Assembly: GCF_047511655.1 (NCBI RefSeq)
Contig: NC_133398.1
Coordinates: 107,524,332 to 107,588,331, forward strand
Reading direction: 5' to 3'
Source: Castor canadensis
Lineage: Eukaryota; Chordata; Mammalia; Rodentia; Castoridae
Length of the DNA stretch: 64,000 nt
Numbering within the stretch: position 1 is the stretch's first letter; every line of letters begins with the position of its first letter. Below the pieces are notes generated by a model that did no database searches, was not told the DNA's origin, and saw nothing but the letters and a program-made list of their open reading frames with translations. The translations under genes and the position numbers were made by a program. Positions 46,500 through 59,130 of this stretch are shown in pieces.

Positions 46500-46990
46500 A
46501 ATTCTAAATTCCAAGAGTGATAAAAGATGTGAGTGGTGAGGAGTGTTAGCCTGGGCCCTCCTTGCCCCTGGTGGCTGCTGCCTCTGGAAGCTGTGCATGT
46601 CACATAGGTGCTCTGCTTTCAGTCCATCAATTCACAGAGGAACACCAATAGATAATAACAGAAAATGGCTTTGGAACAGTGGAAAACACGTTTGCCCAGG
46701 AAGCTGGCTTTGGAACAGTAGAAAACACGTTTGCCCAGGAAGCTGTGGGAGATGCTGTTGACTGTAGTCTCCCTGAGGTTGGGACAAAATTGAAAAAGTT
46801 GAGTGGTGCTCTGGGAAGTGTGAAAGCTGCCAGCGAGCCCTACTCTCTATCAGAAGAAACTGGAGTGGACACCAGTTTTACAGATTTATGCTCTACCCTA
46901 GTCCAGTACAACCTCATCTTAACAATTTACATTTGCAAAAAATCTACAAAGATCACATTTTGTGGTGTATAAGAATTTTGGAATGTGTAT
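46500..46990 (+). other. Unclassified sequence with 39-bp tandem duplication
   Basis: A 97-codon open frame (46679-46972) carries [13 protein letters not shown] twice because 46667-46705 is duplicated as 46706-46744 (one mismatch). No family is recognised. It could be an ERV or repeat fragment rather than a gene. Confidence 0.4.
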
Positions 46991-47084
46991 TATTCAATTC
47001 TGTAAAAGTACAGGGTATTATATATTCAACAAAATATCAATACAGACCCATCATATTTTTTTAAAAAAGTAACTGAAGTTGTTT

Positions 47085-47640
47085 CGTGCCAGTGGTGAAG
47101 ATTCTTGCCTTCACTAGCCAAAGAACTGGCCAGTGAGGCAGGCAAATTGACTCGAGATGACAAGGTCAGCACACAGTAGGATTTATTAGAGAGAAAGGAA
47201 AGGCTACAGCTAGAGCAGTGCAGTGGAGCCCGGAAACTGGTGACTCACCGTTGTTTACCTAGAGGGGTTTTTTATTTGGTCCCTTTTTTTGGGAAGGGGA
47301 GTTAGGAGTCAGGGGTGGACTGGCTTTTTGATATATCTGTGGGACACACTCTGTTGGGGAGGGGAGGTGCAGGAGTCAGGAGTGGAGTGGTCTCAACATC
47401 TCTGCAGGAACATATACCCAGTTCTGTGAAAGCCTCCTGCTTATCAGCCTTGTGGCATTTTGAGGCATCCCCAGGGGCTGTCACTTGTGAAACTGCATGT
47501 CCCTTTACAGGATGTAGGGCTCACAGTGCTCTCATGGGGGATGGGGGCACTGGCTCATTTTTGTCTTCTGATCCCCCAGACCCAGCAATGTGAATGAGAC
47601 CTTGCTGCAACTCTTGTTACAAAGATGGTTAAAAGATGAT
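47085..47640 (-). repeat. Possible antisense LTR
   Basis: gtaggatttattagagagaaagg followed by CT/GA-rich and promoter-like GC-richer sequence resembles an antisense LTR. No paired copy or target duplication was found. Confidence 0.35.
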
Positions 47641-48019
47641 AAGTGTGACACTAACCTAACTAAAAGTCATGAGTTTCAGACTAAGCCCTAGGCTCTGGTA
47701 TTCAGAATTCATGAAATTATCTCTGGTAAAAACTAGTTACATGAGTTGCGTACTTCAAGGATAATGTTGTTATTGTAAACATTATAATTTTGTAACTTAC
47801 TTACCCCCATCTGGATTAGGACCAAATGCTTACTGATCTTCCTACTGGAAATATCTCTCTTGGAGTGGAAGAAAGTGTTCATTGATTGGACAGTGTCAGA
47901 TGAACAATGTTACCTTAATTTTAAAATGTACTGCATTTAGTGGTGCTAGTTTTATGCAGTGAATTAACAGCTTTGCAAAGGAGGAAACAAAATATTTAAG
48001 GTAAAAAAAGAATTATTCA

Positions 48020-48255
48020 CTATTTTTTTGGTGGTATTGGGGCTTGGGGCCTCACACTTGCTAGGCAGACTCTATCGCTTGACTCACTGTACCAGTCCTT
48101 TTTTGTGTAGGGTATTTTTTAATAGACATTTTTTTCTTTATTTTTGAGACAAGGACCTCCCTATGCAGTCTAGGCTGGCCTGCAAATCAGGATTCTTCTA
48201 CATCTCCATCCCAGTGGTGTGTGGGATTGCAGCCACACCTCACCATGCCAAACTA
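48020..48255 (-). repeat. Antisense SINEs, diverged
   Basis: ID-like part (48028-48100, ggtattggggcttggggcctc) and a B1-like head (48140-48250, agtctaggctggcctgc). Confidence 0.7.
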
Positions 48256-48261
48256 AACTAC

Positions 48262-48432
48262 AGACAGTCAATAATGTACCAGTTTTAACTCATCATTGTA
48301 ACAAATGTACTATACTAATATAAGAGTTTCAGAATAGAAAAATCCAGGGCAGGGCAGTGTATGGGAACTCTTCCTGCTCAATTTTTCTGTAAATCTGAAA
48401 CTGCTCCAAAAAAAAATCTATTGATTAAAATA
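48262..48432 (+). repeat. Old L1M 3' end
   Basis: aactcatcattgtaacaaatgtac, atgggaactcttcctgctc, ttttctgtaaatctgaaactg: the conserved end of mammalian L1M 3'UTRs. Confidence 0.75.
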
Positions 48433-48879
48433 GTCATTTCCTATACAGCTAAATACTTGCTAAGTCTGACTCCAGGCATTAGGAGACATTGAGGACAATT
48501 AGGACACAGCACAGCAATTTTCAGGATACATGTTAGTTTATCTACAGGCTTTCCACCATTTGTCCTAGTAGAAATGGGAGAAGAGAATTCTGTAGACTCA
48601 TGTTCTGTTTGGTTTTTTTTTTGGTTGGTTTTTTTTTTTTTTTTTTTTTCTTTTTTGGCCTATGGTGATAAGGCAGACAACCTTGCTTTGCTTTTTATTT
48701 CCTTCAGATCGAAACATTGTTTAAGGTGGAATATTTTGGAGTGATACATTCTGGTCTCCTACAATGTGTTGTTTTTTCATTTCCATTACAATTATTTTGT
48801 TTTCACGATCTTCTTACTCCTTTTACACATTGGGGGCACGACATATTATCTTCTAGTCCCAGGGATGGGAAAACACAGG

Positions 48880-49620
48880 CTGGTAACAGGAAGAGAGAAA
48901 TCATTTTCCTATGCATGTCAGGGACCCAAGTCTGCCTTGCATGAAACTGCTGGTGAACCCACCCTGCTACTTCTGCAGACCACGCCAGAGGCTTGCAGCA
49001 AAGAGGCCTCCATGCAAGTAGGACGGAAACAAAAATCCATAGCCTCGGGCTGGGCAGCTCTTGCAGCAATTCTTGCCCAAGATGCCCACGTGGGCTTCTG
49101 AGTGGAAGTGATCACTTCAACTATGTTAGTGTCCTTTTCTAGGTCAGTCTCCTCCTCTGTAATAGTCTCCTTCCTCTTAGTCCTCCCACTCCTATTTTTC
49201 TGAAGCTGTGTTCCCTTACATTTCCTGGAACAGGGCTGCAATCTGGCCCAGTGATGCTTTAAAAATATCGTATTTTTGTTCAGGTTATGCATGCTTCTGG
49301 AGTCACGCGTAAACCTCTATTTTCTTGCCATTGGTACCGAATTAAATTGTTAGCAGACACCTCATTACCTGGAAGCAAAATGGTTGGCTGGGGAAGGAAC
49401 TGTTTATTTCAGTAAGGTTTGAGGTAAGCTTTGGATTGTTCATTGGTTTGGGGAAGGTGAACTGCATTTTTGATCTCTGCTGATGAAGGAACACTGGATT
49501 CCATTAGGTGTTCTTGGTTAAGCTCCTCTATAATTGGGACAAAGGTTAAAATCACATTTTCCTCTTCTAACTCCTCCACAACTAAATTCACTTGAGCCAC
49601 TCTGCCAGCCACTAATATCT
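48880..49620 (-). other. Unclassified open frames on the minus strand
   Basis: Minus-strand frames at 48918-49292 (124 codons, with a KRKETITEEETDLEKD acidic/basic run) and 49409-49612 (67 codons, EELNQEHLMESSVPSS) are less repeat-like than their surroundings. They lie in the same orientation but different segments. I recognise no domain. A decayed retrogene or ERV remnant is possible. Confidence 0.25.
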
Positions 49621-49796
49621 TCTTAATTTAGTTTCTCATCCTGTCCAGGATAACTCAAGCCTAGTCTGGAAATCTATCTGTTATCAAGGGCGTTGGGAGA
49701 TTTTTACTTTTTCCTCTTTCTTCTCGCCAAAACTGTGACTAGAATCTGACATTTTCAGGACTGCCCAGCAATGCTAAAGGTACCTGCACTTCACTG

Positions 49797-49922
49797 CTTC
49801 TCTGTGTTGAGTATTTTCAAGGTAGGGTCTCTTGAACTATTTGCCTCAGCTGGCTTTGAACTGCAATCCTCCTGATCTCTGCCTCCTGAATAGCTAGGAT
49901 TACAGGCTTGAGCCCAGCTAAT
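49797..49922 (-). repeat. SINE head, antisense
   Basis: gtattttcaaggtagggtctc ... gaatagctaggattacaggc. Confidence 0.85.
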
Positions 49923-50014
49923 TCATTACTTTATTTTAAATTTTTTAATTATTTTATCATTTTTCCATTTACTTCCATATGTATACATTTTTTGGGCCAT
50001 GAATTCAGTACTTT

Positions 50015-50235
50015 AAAAGAGAAGGTGCTAGTGGTTCAAGTCTGTAATCCTAGCTACTTGGGAGGCTGAGATCGGGAGGATCATGGTTGGAGGCTAGCTG
50101 GGGCGAATAGACTCCTAGCTCCAAAATAACTAGGTCAAAAGGGACTGGAAGTGTGGCTCAAGTGGTAGAGCATGTGGTTTGCAAATTTGAAGCCCTGAGT
50201 TCAAACCTGAGAACCACCAGAAAAAAAAAACCCAA
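50015..50235 (+). repeat. Composite SINE, older linker
   Basis: gtgctagtggttcaagtctg ... ccaaaataactaggtc ... gtgtggctcaagtggtagagc. Confidence 0.85.
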
Positions 50236-50344
50236 AAACCTTTATATCAATAATTGTTGTAAGATATTAGATTAACTCAGTATTCATTCCAAATAAGTCA
50301 GGCATGGTCGAAAACTACTTAAAGGTAGTAATCACTATTTTTGG

Positions 50345-50765
50345 AGGCAGTACTGGGGCTTGAACTCAGGGCCTTCCACTTGCTAGGCAGGTGCTGTACC
50401 GCTGAAAGCCCTCAGTCCTGCTTTGTGTTGAGTATTTTTGAGACAGGGTCTCTCAAACTACTTACTCTGGCTGGCTTTGAACCATGATCCTCCTGATCTC
50501 TGCCTCCTGGGTAATAATGGCTTCTTTAATGCAATGACAATTATTTATTTATTTTATTTTCACTTGGACTGTGTTTTGAACTCAGGGCTTTACGCTCCCA
50601 AAGCAGGCGCCCTATCCCTTGAGCCATACCTCCAGTTCATTTTGCTTTGGTTATTTTGGAGGTGGAGTTCTTCACAAACTATTTGCCTGGGCTGACCTTA
50701 AACCCTCCCAATTTCAGCATTCCAAGTAGCTAGGATTACAGGCATAAGCAACCAGTCCAGGCTGC
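50345..50765 (-). repeat. Two antisense composite SINEs
   Basis: 50345-50512 (ggggcttgaactcagggcc) and 50565-50765 (tgttttgaactcagggc; gctaggattacaggcataagc). Confidence 0.85.
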
Positions 50766-50889
50766 AATAAAGGTATTTTAAATGGAAACAAAGAGTTGAA
50801 TTAAAATTAGAAATTCGAGTTGTCACTGGAACCATCTTGCATGTAATGCTGAAAGATACGGCGTATGAAATAAGATTTAAAAATGCAAG

Positions 50890-51620
50890 TGCTAATACAA
50901 ACATTGAGAATAAAGACGAGATCCCAGTGAGAGTCCCTTTAGGCTAGCTCCTGTGTTTTTGAAATATTCCCTGAGCACTTCCTTATTTTCTGTCACAACA
51001 TGATCCAAGATCATGTCCCTTTTGCCAGTTCCCAGTTTAGCAATTTCCTGAAGAATTCTTGGTTCTTGTTTGAGGACAATAGCATTCGAAAACAAGGTCT
51101 GTTGCCAGGTGGACATTGCTATTGGGACCAAGTAGTTCCCAGTCCCTCTCATGAAAAGCTAAGAAACAGGTGAATGGATGTGGTGCACATATATATCCAT
51201 CCATCTTTACATATACCTAGTGAATTTCACACACACTCACGCAATCATACAGAATCATGCAGACGCTATTTTCAGTATCTCTGTATTTAAAACTATGAGT
51301 TAATTTTCATAACCCCAATTCATATTTGAAATGAGTAAGTGCATTTCCAATTTTGTAACTACCTTTTCTAACAGTAGGAAGCACAACTCCCATTATCCAC
51401 ACCATATTTTCTATTCCACAATACAAAGGAAGTATTAGAAAGTTAGAAAGTTCTTCACCAGTCTGTTGGAGATTTTGTAGGTCACTCAGATCTTTGCTAT
51501 GGCTATACTTGTTCCAATTTTCTTAGAAATGGGTACTTTTGTCTCAACCCACACAACCACACCAGATTCTTCCAACTTCATTTTGTTTTTCCCCAGGATA
51601 GTACACTGAGGTGCTCAAGA
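50890..51620. other. Intergenic, no gene confirmed
   Basis: An 86-codon minus-strand frame (50892-51152, with GKRDMILDHVVTENKEVL) is the only coding-like signal and matches nothing that I know. The rest is AT-rich. Confidence 0.3.
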
Positions 51621-51629
51621 CTGTGTGTC

Positions 51630-51715
51630 TTGGGCTGAGCATGTAGCTCAGTGGTTGAGTGTTTGCCTAGTATAAAAGAGGCCCTGGGCTTGGTCTCCAG
51701 TACTGAAAAAAAAAA
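51630..51715 (+). repeat. ID-like SINE
   Basis: gctgagcatgtagctcagtgg ... gggcttggtctccagtactg, A tail. Confidence 0.85.
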
Positions 51716-51964
51716 GATTGTATCTTTCCCGAATCCAGCTTAGCTAAGTCAAATCCTAGTATCCATATACTGTCTAAGGTATAACAATAAGTTCTTGATT
51801 TGAGGTCTTCATCCTTTTAGTATAGTAGAAGCATTTATATATTTATCTATTTAAACACATGTATGGCTCCATATTTCACACCACTTTCACTGTACTCCAT
51901 AAGTTTTAATATGTCATTTAAAAAGTTTTTGTCTCAAGATATTTTTCTAATTTTCCTTGTGATT

Positions 51965-52855
51965 TTTTAAAATTTAATTTTTCATTAGCATATATTTGTA
52001 CAGGGGGATGCACTGTGATATTTGCATAAGTGATTACAATGTATCTTAGATCTACCACCTCCATCATTCGTCTCCTTTGCCCCTTCTTAGAACAATTTTA
52101 ATAGGTTTCATTCTATTTTTATATATGGCTACAAAATGCATCCATTATATTCACCCTCATCCCCCCTTTCCTTCTGCCCATTCCCACTGGTGCCCATGTC
52201 CGGAAAAGACCTCTTTTACCCTCCTGCCCTTCATCTTTTTTTTTAAAAAGTGTCTATTGATAGTCCAAGGAGGTTCCCTTGATACTTCAGGCCTGAAAAT
52301 ATTGTGCTTTAATGAAATTAATCCCTACCTCTCACCCCCTGTTAGTTACTCATTCTCTATCACTATGCTCCCCTGATATTCAACAACTTAGAGTATAGTG
52401 CATTATATTATATTCATATATAGAGTTTTTCCCAGTATTTTTCATTCTCTAACATTTTCTCTTCCTCTCCCACCTCCCATAGTGCCCTCAGAAAAACCCA
52501 CTAATACAGTGTTGTTACCTCTCGCATTATATACGTATGCATGTGTACATATATATTCACATACATGTGTGTTATCTTATATGTATTAATATATACATTT
52601 CACTTATAGGTGTAGGTTTCACATATAAGGGAAAACATGTGACCTTTGACTTTTTTTTTTTAGGTAATATACATGCCTTCATTTTCTGGTGACATTTTAT
52701 GAGCTTTTGTTCATTGTACATAGTAGGGGCTCATGACGACATTGACATACCAGTATACAATGTATTTTGATCATATTCACCCTCCATTGCTCTCACTTAC
52801 CCCTCTCCCCTACCCCATTTCCCTTTCCTTTCCACCTTTCGTATTTTCCCCTCTA
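51965..52855 (-). repeat. L1-like 3' sequence, antisense, uncertain
   Basis: A T/C-rich stretch with catgtgacctttgac-type phrases and TA/CA alternation (52525-52600) that resembles antisense L1 3'UTR sequence. No coding signal. Confidence 0.4.
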
Positions 52856-54774
52856 TTTTCTTTTTTTTAATTATTCATTTATTCACATGTGCATACACGG
52901 TTTAGGTCATTTCTCCCCTCTGCCCCCCTCCCCCCGCTCACTTTCAGGCAGGTCCTGTTCTGCCCTTATCTCTAATTTTGTTGAAGAAAAGACACAAGCC
53001 TAATAAGGAAGACAAAGCGTTTTTTGCCAGTTGAGTGAGGATAGCTGTACTGAGAGATTCCTAGCATTGCTTTCGTGTACCCATGTGTTATGACCCAGGT
53101 TGATTCATTTCTAACTGATCTTTACAATGGTTACTGATCCCCTTCTCATGATAACCTCTGTCACTTTAAGGTTTCTGTATTAGCTCCTCGACCTTTGACT
53201 TTCTGAGCCTGGCTTACTTCCCTAAACATGATGTTCTCCAGTTCCATCCATTTACCTGCAAACAACATAATTCATTCTTCCATAATTCATTCTTCTTACA
53301 ATGTATTCATTGTATACATGTACATTTACTTGATCAACTGTAGTGGGCATCTTGGCTGTTTCCATAGCTTGGCTGCTGTGAATAGTGCTGCAATAAACAT
53401 GGGTGTGCAAGCGGCTCTGTCATTCCTGGAGCACATGCCTTTGGGTAGATGCTCAGGAGTGGTGTTGCTGATCATGTGGTAGTTCCATTTTTAGTTTTCT
53501 GAGGGACCTCCATATTGATTTCCATAGTGGTTGTGCTAATTTAGACTCCTACCAACAGTGCATAAGTGTTCCTTTTTCCCACATCCTCACCAGTATTTGT
53601 TATTGTTTGTGTTCTTGATGACAGCCATTCCACCCCAGAGGTGGACTCTTAATGTCATTTTGATTTGCACTTCCTTTATGGCCAAAGATGTTTACTTGAG
53701 CATTTCTTCATATTTTTATTGGCCATTTGTATTTCCTCTTTTGAGAATTGTCTATCCAGTTCATTAGCCCATTTATTCAGTGGATTGTTGATTCTTTGAG
53801 AGGTTAGTTTTTTGAGCTCCCTGTATATTCTGGTTATTAATCCCTTGTCAAGTATATAGCTGTCAAAGATTTTTTTTCCCAACTGAAGTTGTCTTTTCAG
53901 TCTGGTGACCATTTCCTTTGCTGTGCAGAAGATTTCCAGTTTCATGCAGTCTCACTTGCCAGTTAATTAAGAGAAAGTTAATTAAGAGAAAGCTTTTAAT
54001 TACTGAGCTATTGGAGTTCTATTGGAGTTACTACCTATGCCTATGTGGTACAATGTATTCCCTATTTTTACCTGAATTAATTTCACCATTTCAGATCTTA
54101 CATTAAGATCTTTAATACATTTTGAATTGATGCTAGTTCAAGGTGAGAGACTGGGATCTAGTTTCAGCCTTCTGAAGGCGGAAATCCAGTTTTCCCAGCA
54201 GCATTTGATGGAGAGGCTGTCTTTTCTCCACTGCATAATTTGAATATACCCATTTAGTATGATGTTGTCTATAGACTTGTCATATCTACCCTTTATAATT
54301 TTAGAATTCTGCCTTCTACTCCTAGTTTCTTCAGAACTTTTATGAAAGGATGTTGAATTTTGTCAAAGGCTTTTTTTGCATCTATTGATATGATGATATG
54401 GTTTTTGTCCTTGATTCTGTTTTTGTATTATTTATTGGTTTGCTTATGTTGTACCATCCTTGTTTTCATCAAGAATGAAACCTACTTGATCATGGTGTAT
54501 GATCTTTTTAATTTGTTGTTGGATTCTGTTAGCAAGGGTTTTATTGAGGATTTTTGCATCTATGTTCATCAGGGACACTGGTTGATAACTTTTTTTTTAT
54601 GCATCTTTACCTGGCTTTGTTATTAGATTAATACTGGCTTCATAGAATGAGTTTGATAGTAGTCCTTCCTTTTGCACTTTGTGGAATAATTTGAGGAGCA
54701 CTGGTGTTAGTTCTTTAAAGATCTGGTAGAATTCAGCAGTGAGTCCATCCGGATCTGTGGGTTTGTGTGTGTGT

Positions 54775-54980
54775 GTATGTGTGTGTGTGGTACAAGAATC
54801 TCACGCTTTCTAGGCAGGTGCTATACCACTTGAGGCACTTTGCTAGTCCTGTTCTGTGTTGGGTATTTAAAGTTAGGTTCTCATAAACTATTTGCCCAGG
54901 CTGGCTTTGAACTTCAGTCCTCCTGATCTTTGCCTCCTGAGTAGCTAGGATTATAAGTATGAGCCACCAGTGCCTGGCTT
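54775..54980 (-). repeat. (TG)n plus antisense composite SINE
   Basis: About 15 TG units lead into cttgaggcactttgctagtcc and gagtagctaggattataagtatgagcc. Confidence 0.8.
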
Positions 54981-55024
54981 CCTTGTGATTTCTTCTTGAC
55001 TCATTTGTTACTAAAGAGTATGTT

Positions 55025-55735
55025 GTTTGGGCTGGAGGAGTAGCTCAAAGCAGTACAGTGCCTGCCTTATAAATGCAAAGCCCTGAGTTCAAACCCCAGT
55101 ACAAATACTACCAAAACAAAAGAGTACATTGTTCAATTTACACATATTCATAAATTTCCTACTTTCTTACTGTTGTTGATTTCCAGTGTCATTCCATTGT
55201 GGTCAGAAAAGATACATTCTATTGTATCAATATTTTAAAATTTATTAAAACTTGTTTTGTAGCCTAACCTGTGTTCTACCCTGGAGAACATTATATGTGC
55301 ATATGAAAATTGTATTCTATTGTTGGGTGGAGTTTTATCATTTTTTTTTGGTAGTACTAGGGTTTTGAACTGAGGGCCTCATGCTTGCTAAGCAGGTGCT
55401 CTACTACTTGAGCCACTCTTCCAGCCCTATAATTAGTTGGTAGTGTTACTCAAACTCATGATTTCCTTATTATCTGTCTGGTTGGTCCATCCATTATTGA
55501 AAGTGGGGTGTTGAATTGGGCACCATCAACTTACATCTATACTCTTAGCTACTCAGGAGGCAGAGATCAGGAGATTCACAATTCAAAGCTAGCCTGGGCA
55601 AATAATTTGTGAGACTTCAAAAAAACCCAATGCAAAAAACAGGACTGGCACAGTGGCTCAAGTGGTAGAGCACCTGCCTAGCAAGCATGAGGCCCTGAGT
55701 ACAAACCCCAGTGCTGCCAAAAATTAAAAAAAAAA
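55025..55735. repeat. Three SINEs in the L1
   Basis: Sense ID-like at 55031-55118, antisense ID-like at 55348-55430 (gtactagggttttgaac) and sense composite at 55515-55735 (ctactcaggaggcagagatcagg; tggctcaagtggtagagcacc). Confidence 0.85.
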
Positions 55736-57084
55736 GAGAGAAAGTAAGGTGTTGAAGTCGCCTACTATTACTGCAGACCTGTTTGTAGACTTCGTTCTGT
55801 CAATGTTTGCTTCATATATTTGGAACTCTCATGTTTGGTGCCTATGTGTTTATAATTGTTTTAGCTTACTGGTGGATTAACTATTGATGTTCAATAATTC
55901 TTTGTCTCCTGTAACAGTTTTAACATAAAGTATACTTCATCTGACCTTAATATGGCCACTCCTGCTCTCCTTTGGTTACTGTCTTCATGGAGTATCTTTT
56001 ATCTCACTTTGTTTCATCATTTTTACTATCAATGTACATATGTCCTTATATGTAAATATATTTTCTTGTACATAACAGACAGTTGGATCCTATGGTTCAT
56101 CCATTCTGGCAATTTACATCTTTGAATTGAAGAGTTGATTACATTTATATTTAATGTAATACTCATAGGGAAAGACTTACTTTTTCCATTAGTTACTAAT
56201 TTTTTGCATGTCTTATAGCTTTTTTGTCTGGCATTAACTTCATTGTTGCCTTCCTTTATGTTTCTTTTTATTCCCCTCTCGTCTCCTTCTGTATGTATTC
56301 TGCCAATATTTTCTTTGTGGTTGCCATGGGGATTATATCAAGCATCCTAAATTTGTAACAATCGATTTTAAATTGTTACCAGCTTAGATTCAATTGCATA
56401 GAAAAATTCTGCTTTTTTATAGATATCCCCTATCGCATTTTCTGTAATTAATGCCACAAACTTCATCTTTGTGTATTATGCATCCATTAACATAAAATTA
56501 TTTTTATGCATTTGTCTTTTAAGTCCTATAGAAATTTTAAAATGGAGGTATCAAACAAAAATTATAAATTTGTTCATGTATTTATTTTTACTGGAAATCT
56601 TTGTATTTTTATATCACTTCAAGTTAATGTCTGGCATCCTTTCATTTAAACTTGAAGGCTCCCTCTAGCATTCACATCTCTAGTTTTGTGGTGTGAACTC
56701 CCTAAGCTTGCAGGCATGTTCCACTGTGCCCAGCTTCTCCCTCATTTTTAAAATGATGATTTTCCCACCTATGATTCTCAATTGAGATAACTTTCCTTCT
56801 AGTACTTTTGGTCTCTAAGGTTTCTGCTGAGAAACGCACTCATAATCATATGGGAAGTCCCTTGTCCATGACAAGCCACTTCTCTTCTACTTTCAAGATT
56901 GTCTTTCCCTCTTGATGGTTTGATTATAGTGCGTCTCTGTGTAGGTCTCTTTGGTTTTAGCCTACTTGGAGTTCTTTGAGCTTCTTGGGTTTATAGGTCC
57001 ACGTCTTTCTGTAAACTTGGGGAAGATTTTGGGTGAAGGGTTAAGTCTCAATTTTTTTCCCTAGCCTTTTGTATGTTACTTCTT

Positions 57085-57385
57085 TTTGCAGTACTGGGTT
57101 TGAATTCAGAGCCTTGTGCTTGCTAGGCAGGTGCTCTACCACTTGAGCTATGCCCCTCGCCCTTTGCGCCATAATTATTTTTCAAATAGGGTCTTATGTT
57201 TCTGCCCAGTCAGCCTCGTCTATGATCCTCCTATTTATACCTCCCATGAAACTGAGATGACAGGCATGCGCCACCATGCACAGCTTATTAGTTGTGATGA
57301 GGTCTCACTTGCTTGTCGTCCAAGCTGGCCTTGATTGCAATCCTCTCATTCTCTACCTCCCAAGTAGCTGGGATTACAGGCATAT
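57085..57385 (-). repeat. Antisense SINE pair
   Basis: ID-like part (57088-57165, gtactgggtttgaattcag) and two B1-like heads to 57383 (gccaccatgcacagc; agtagctgggattacaggc). Confidence 0.85.
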
Positions 57386-57389
57386 GTTT

Positions 57390-57960
57390 TACTTTTTTCA
57401 ACTTCTCTCGAAGGCTTTCAACATTCTATTATATGCACTCACTTTTAATCTCTCATCCAAGGCATCTACAGATCTCTAGTCTCCCTGCAGCATTTATACT
57501 ACTGCCTGCTGCTTCCCAGTTTTTTCCAGACTGAGATACAAGCCATATTGCATTTCCCATCTGAATTCCAGGTCAAACAAAACAGAAAACACTCCCTCAA
57601 GTAGCCCCAGCAGGATAGATGTTGTGAATATGGTCTCCTCTCTGAATTTTGGTCAAGGGAATTGGGAGCTGGGATGCTGATTCCTTCAGACTGTTTTATG
57701 CTACACTGGGGAGGTGTTAGGCCAAGGGGAAGTAAAAACACAAGATTTCCCACCATTCTGAATGTGGCTTTTACTTGATTGGGCATTCACTTTATTACTA
57801 CAGACCTTTAACTATTTTCCAGAGCTCCTATAAAGTTTTTTAGCCAGTCTCTAATTTTGTTAAGCTTTGTGTTTGATGTCTGCATGGAGCCAAGAGGGTC
57901 TACAGACATTTAGTCTGCCAATTTATTAAAGTTGTTCCACTGTGGCTAGTTTTATCTACT
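57390..57960. other. Intergenic, nothing recognised
   Basis: Single-copy-looking sequence. Overlapping open frames on opposite strands (57313-57786) have no motif. Confidence 0.4.
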
Positions 57961-57964
57961 TTTT

Positions 57965-58145
57965 ATTTTTTGGCAGTACTGGGATTTGAACTCAGGGCCT
58001 ACACTTTCAGCTACTCCACCATCCCTTTTTTGTGATGGGTTTTTTTGAGATAGGGTATTGAGAACTATTTGCCTGGGGTGGCTTCGAACCTCAACCCTCC
58101 TGAGTAGCTAGGATTGCAGGCGTGAGCTACTGATGCCTGGCTCAC
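57965..58145 (-). repeat. Composite SINE, antisense
   Basis: ggcagtactgggatttgaactc ... gcctggggtggcttcgaacc ... gtgagctactgatgcctggc. The flanking phrase ctgtggctagttttat is present before (57941) and after (58146): a 16-bp target duplication. Confidence 0.9.
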
Positions 58146-58149
58146 TGTG

Positions 58150-58730
58150 GCTAGTTTTATAACCTCACTTGCCCAAGTGCTCACAAATGGTTTCAAATTG
58201 GATGTGTGGTCACAGGCTCAGGCCTCCATCATGATTTTCTAGCAGAGTCAAAATGATATTTGTGATAGCACAAAATTTCAATCAATGTACATCCACTTGA
58301 GTTTTGTCAACTTAGAAGCACGTATTTTACATTAATTTAATTGAAAGCAGCAAGAAAAACAGTATCTGTAGGTTTTTTCTTTGCACAGGTGTGTGTTACA
58401 ATTCTGTACCTACTTTCTGTGCATTCTAAGACTGATGAAATAATATAGTGTAGATAACAGGAACCTGGAATCTGTCAGAGTAAAAAGTTACAAATAAGGA
58501 AAAGGGAAAGCAAGCCTATGGTGTTGGGTTGAAATTGGAAATTCAGTGGGAACTTGTGGGCTTTAATACATAGCTAGCTAGCTATAGGAATGGAGACAGT
58601 GTGTGAATGCACGAGTATAAAGTGCATGCATACGCATGCATCTGCTCTCTGGTTTATTCAATGAGAAAACTTAGAATTAATCTGTGACACTCCAACGATC
58701 AATACATTTATTTAAATACTGGCTTGTGTG
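58150..58730. other. Intergenic, nothing recognised
   Basis: AT-rich sequence with no coding or repeat signal that I can name. Confidence 0.4.
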
Positions 58731-58737
58731 TTGGTAT

Positions 58738-58822
58738 TTTTTGTGGTACTGGGGTTTGAACTCAGGATTTCATGCTTGTCAGGCGGGTGCTCTACGGCTT
58801 AAGCCACACACCACAGCTTAAG
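58738..58822 (-). repeat. ID-like SINE, antisense
   Basis: gtggtactggggtttgaactcagg and ctctacggcttaagccacac. Confidence 0.85.
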
Positions 58823-58829
58823 CACACAA

Positions 58830-59130
58830 ACCCTGGCTTCTGAATAAAAATTTCCAGAGAAGGAAACAAGACTCTTCAGAGAAGCAGTTAATTATATGAT
58901 TGGAACAGGGAACATATAAAGTGAGCCTGGAAATTCTTATCTTGTCAAAAATTGAAGAAGTTCTCAAAGAATGATAGGAGCATGGCTAAAGGACAGGAGA
59001 AAGACCCTCCAGGTGTCCCGTGGAATAAACTGATTACCTCCCACTGGCTCAAGGATTATAACCTATTGAGAATTATGTATGAGTTCACAGTGACATAAGT
59101 AAGTGAATAAATAAATTTGGGTGGAGGAAG
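58830..59130 (+). repeat. Possible old L1M 3'UTR
   Basis: caaggattataacctattgag, gtgaataaataaatttggg resemble ancient L1 3' ends. Weak. Confidence 0.35.

Larger units (their letters stand above)
52858..57060 (-). repeat. Long antisense L1 (3'UTR through ORF2 to 5' ORF2)
   Basis: The 3' end with C-rich tract lies at 52858-52990. The C-terminal ORF2 follows, including an 89-codon open piece (53676-53945, FCTAKEMVTRLKRQ and KEEIQMANKNMKKC). Reverse-transcriptase region (54060-54760), further ORF2 (54985-55345) and endonuclease-side sequence (55740-56680) come next. SINEs at 54775-54980, 55025-55120, 55345-55430 and 55515-55735 interrupt it. Many stops; not active. Confidence 0.85.

Noticed and set aside
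53676-53945. 89-codon minus-strand frame as a gene
   Set aside because: The sequence is the C-terminal part of L1 ORF2 within a longer antisense L1.
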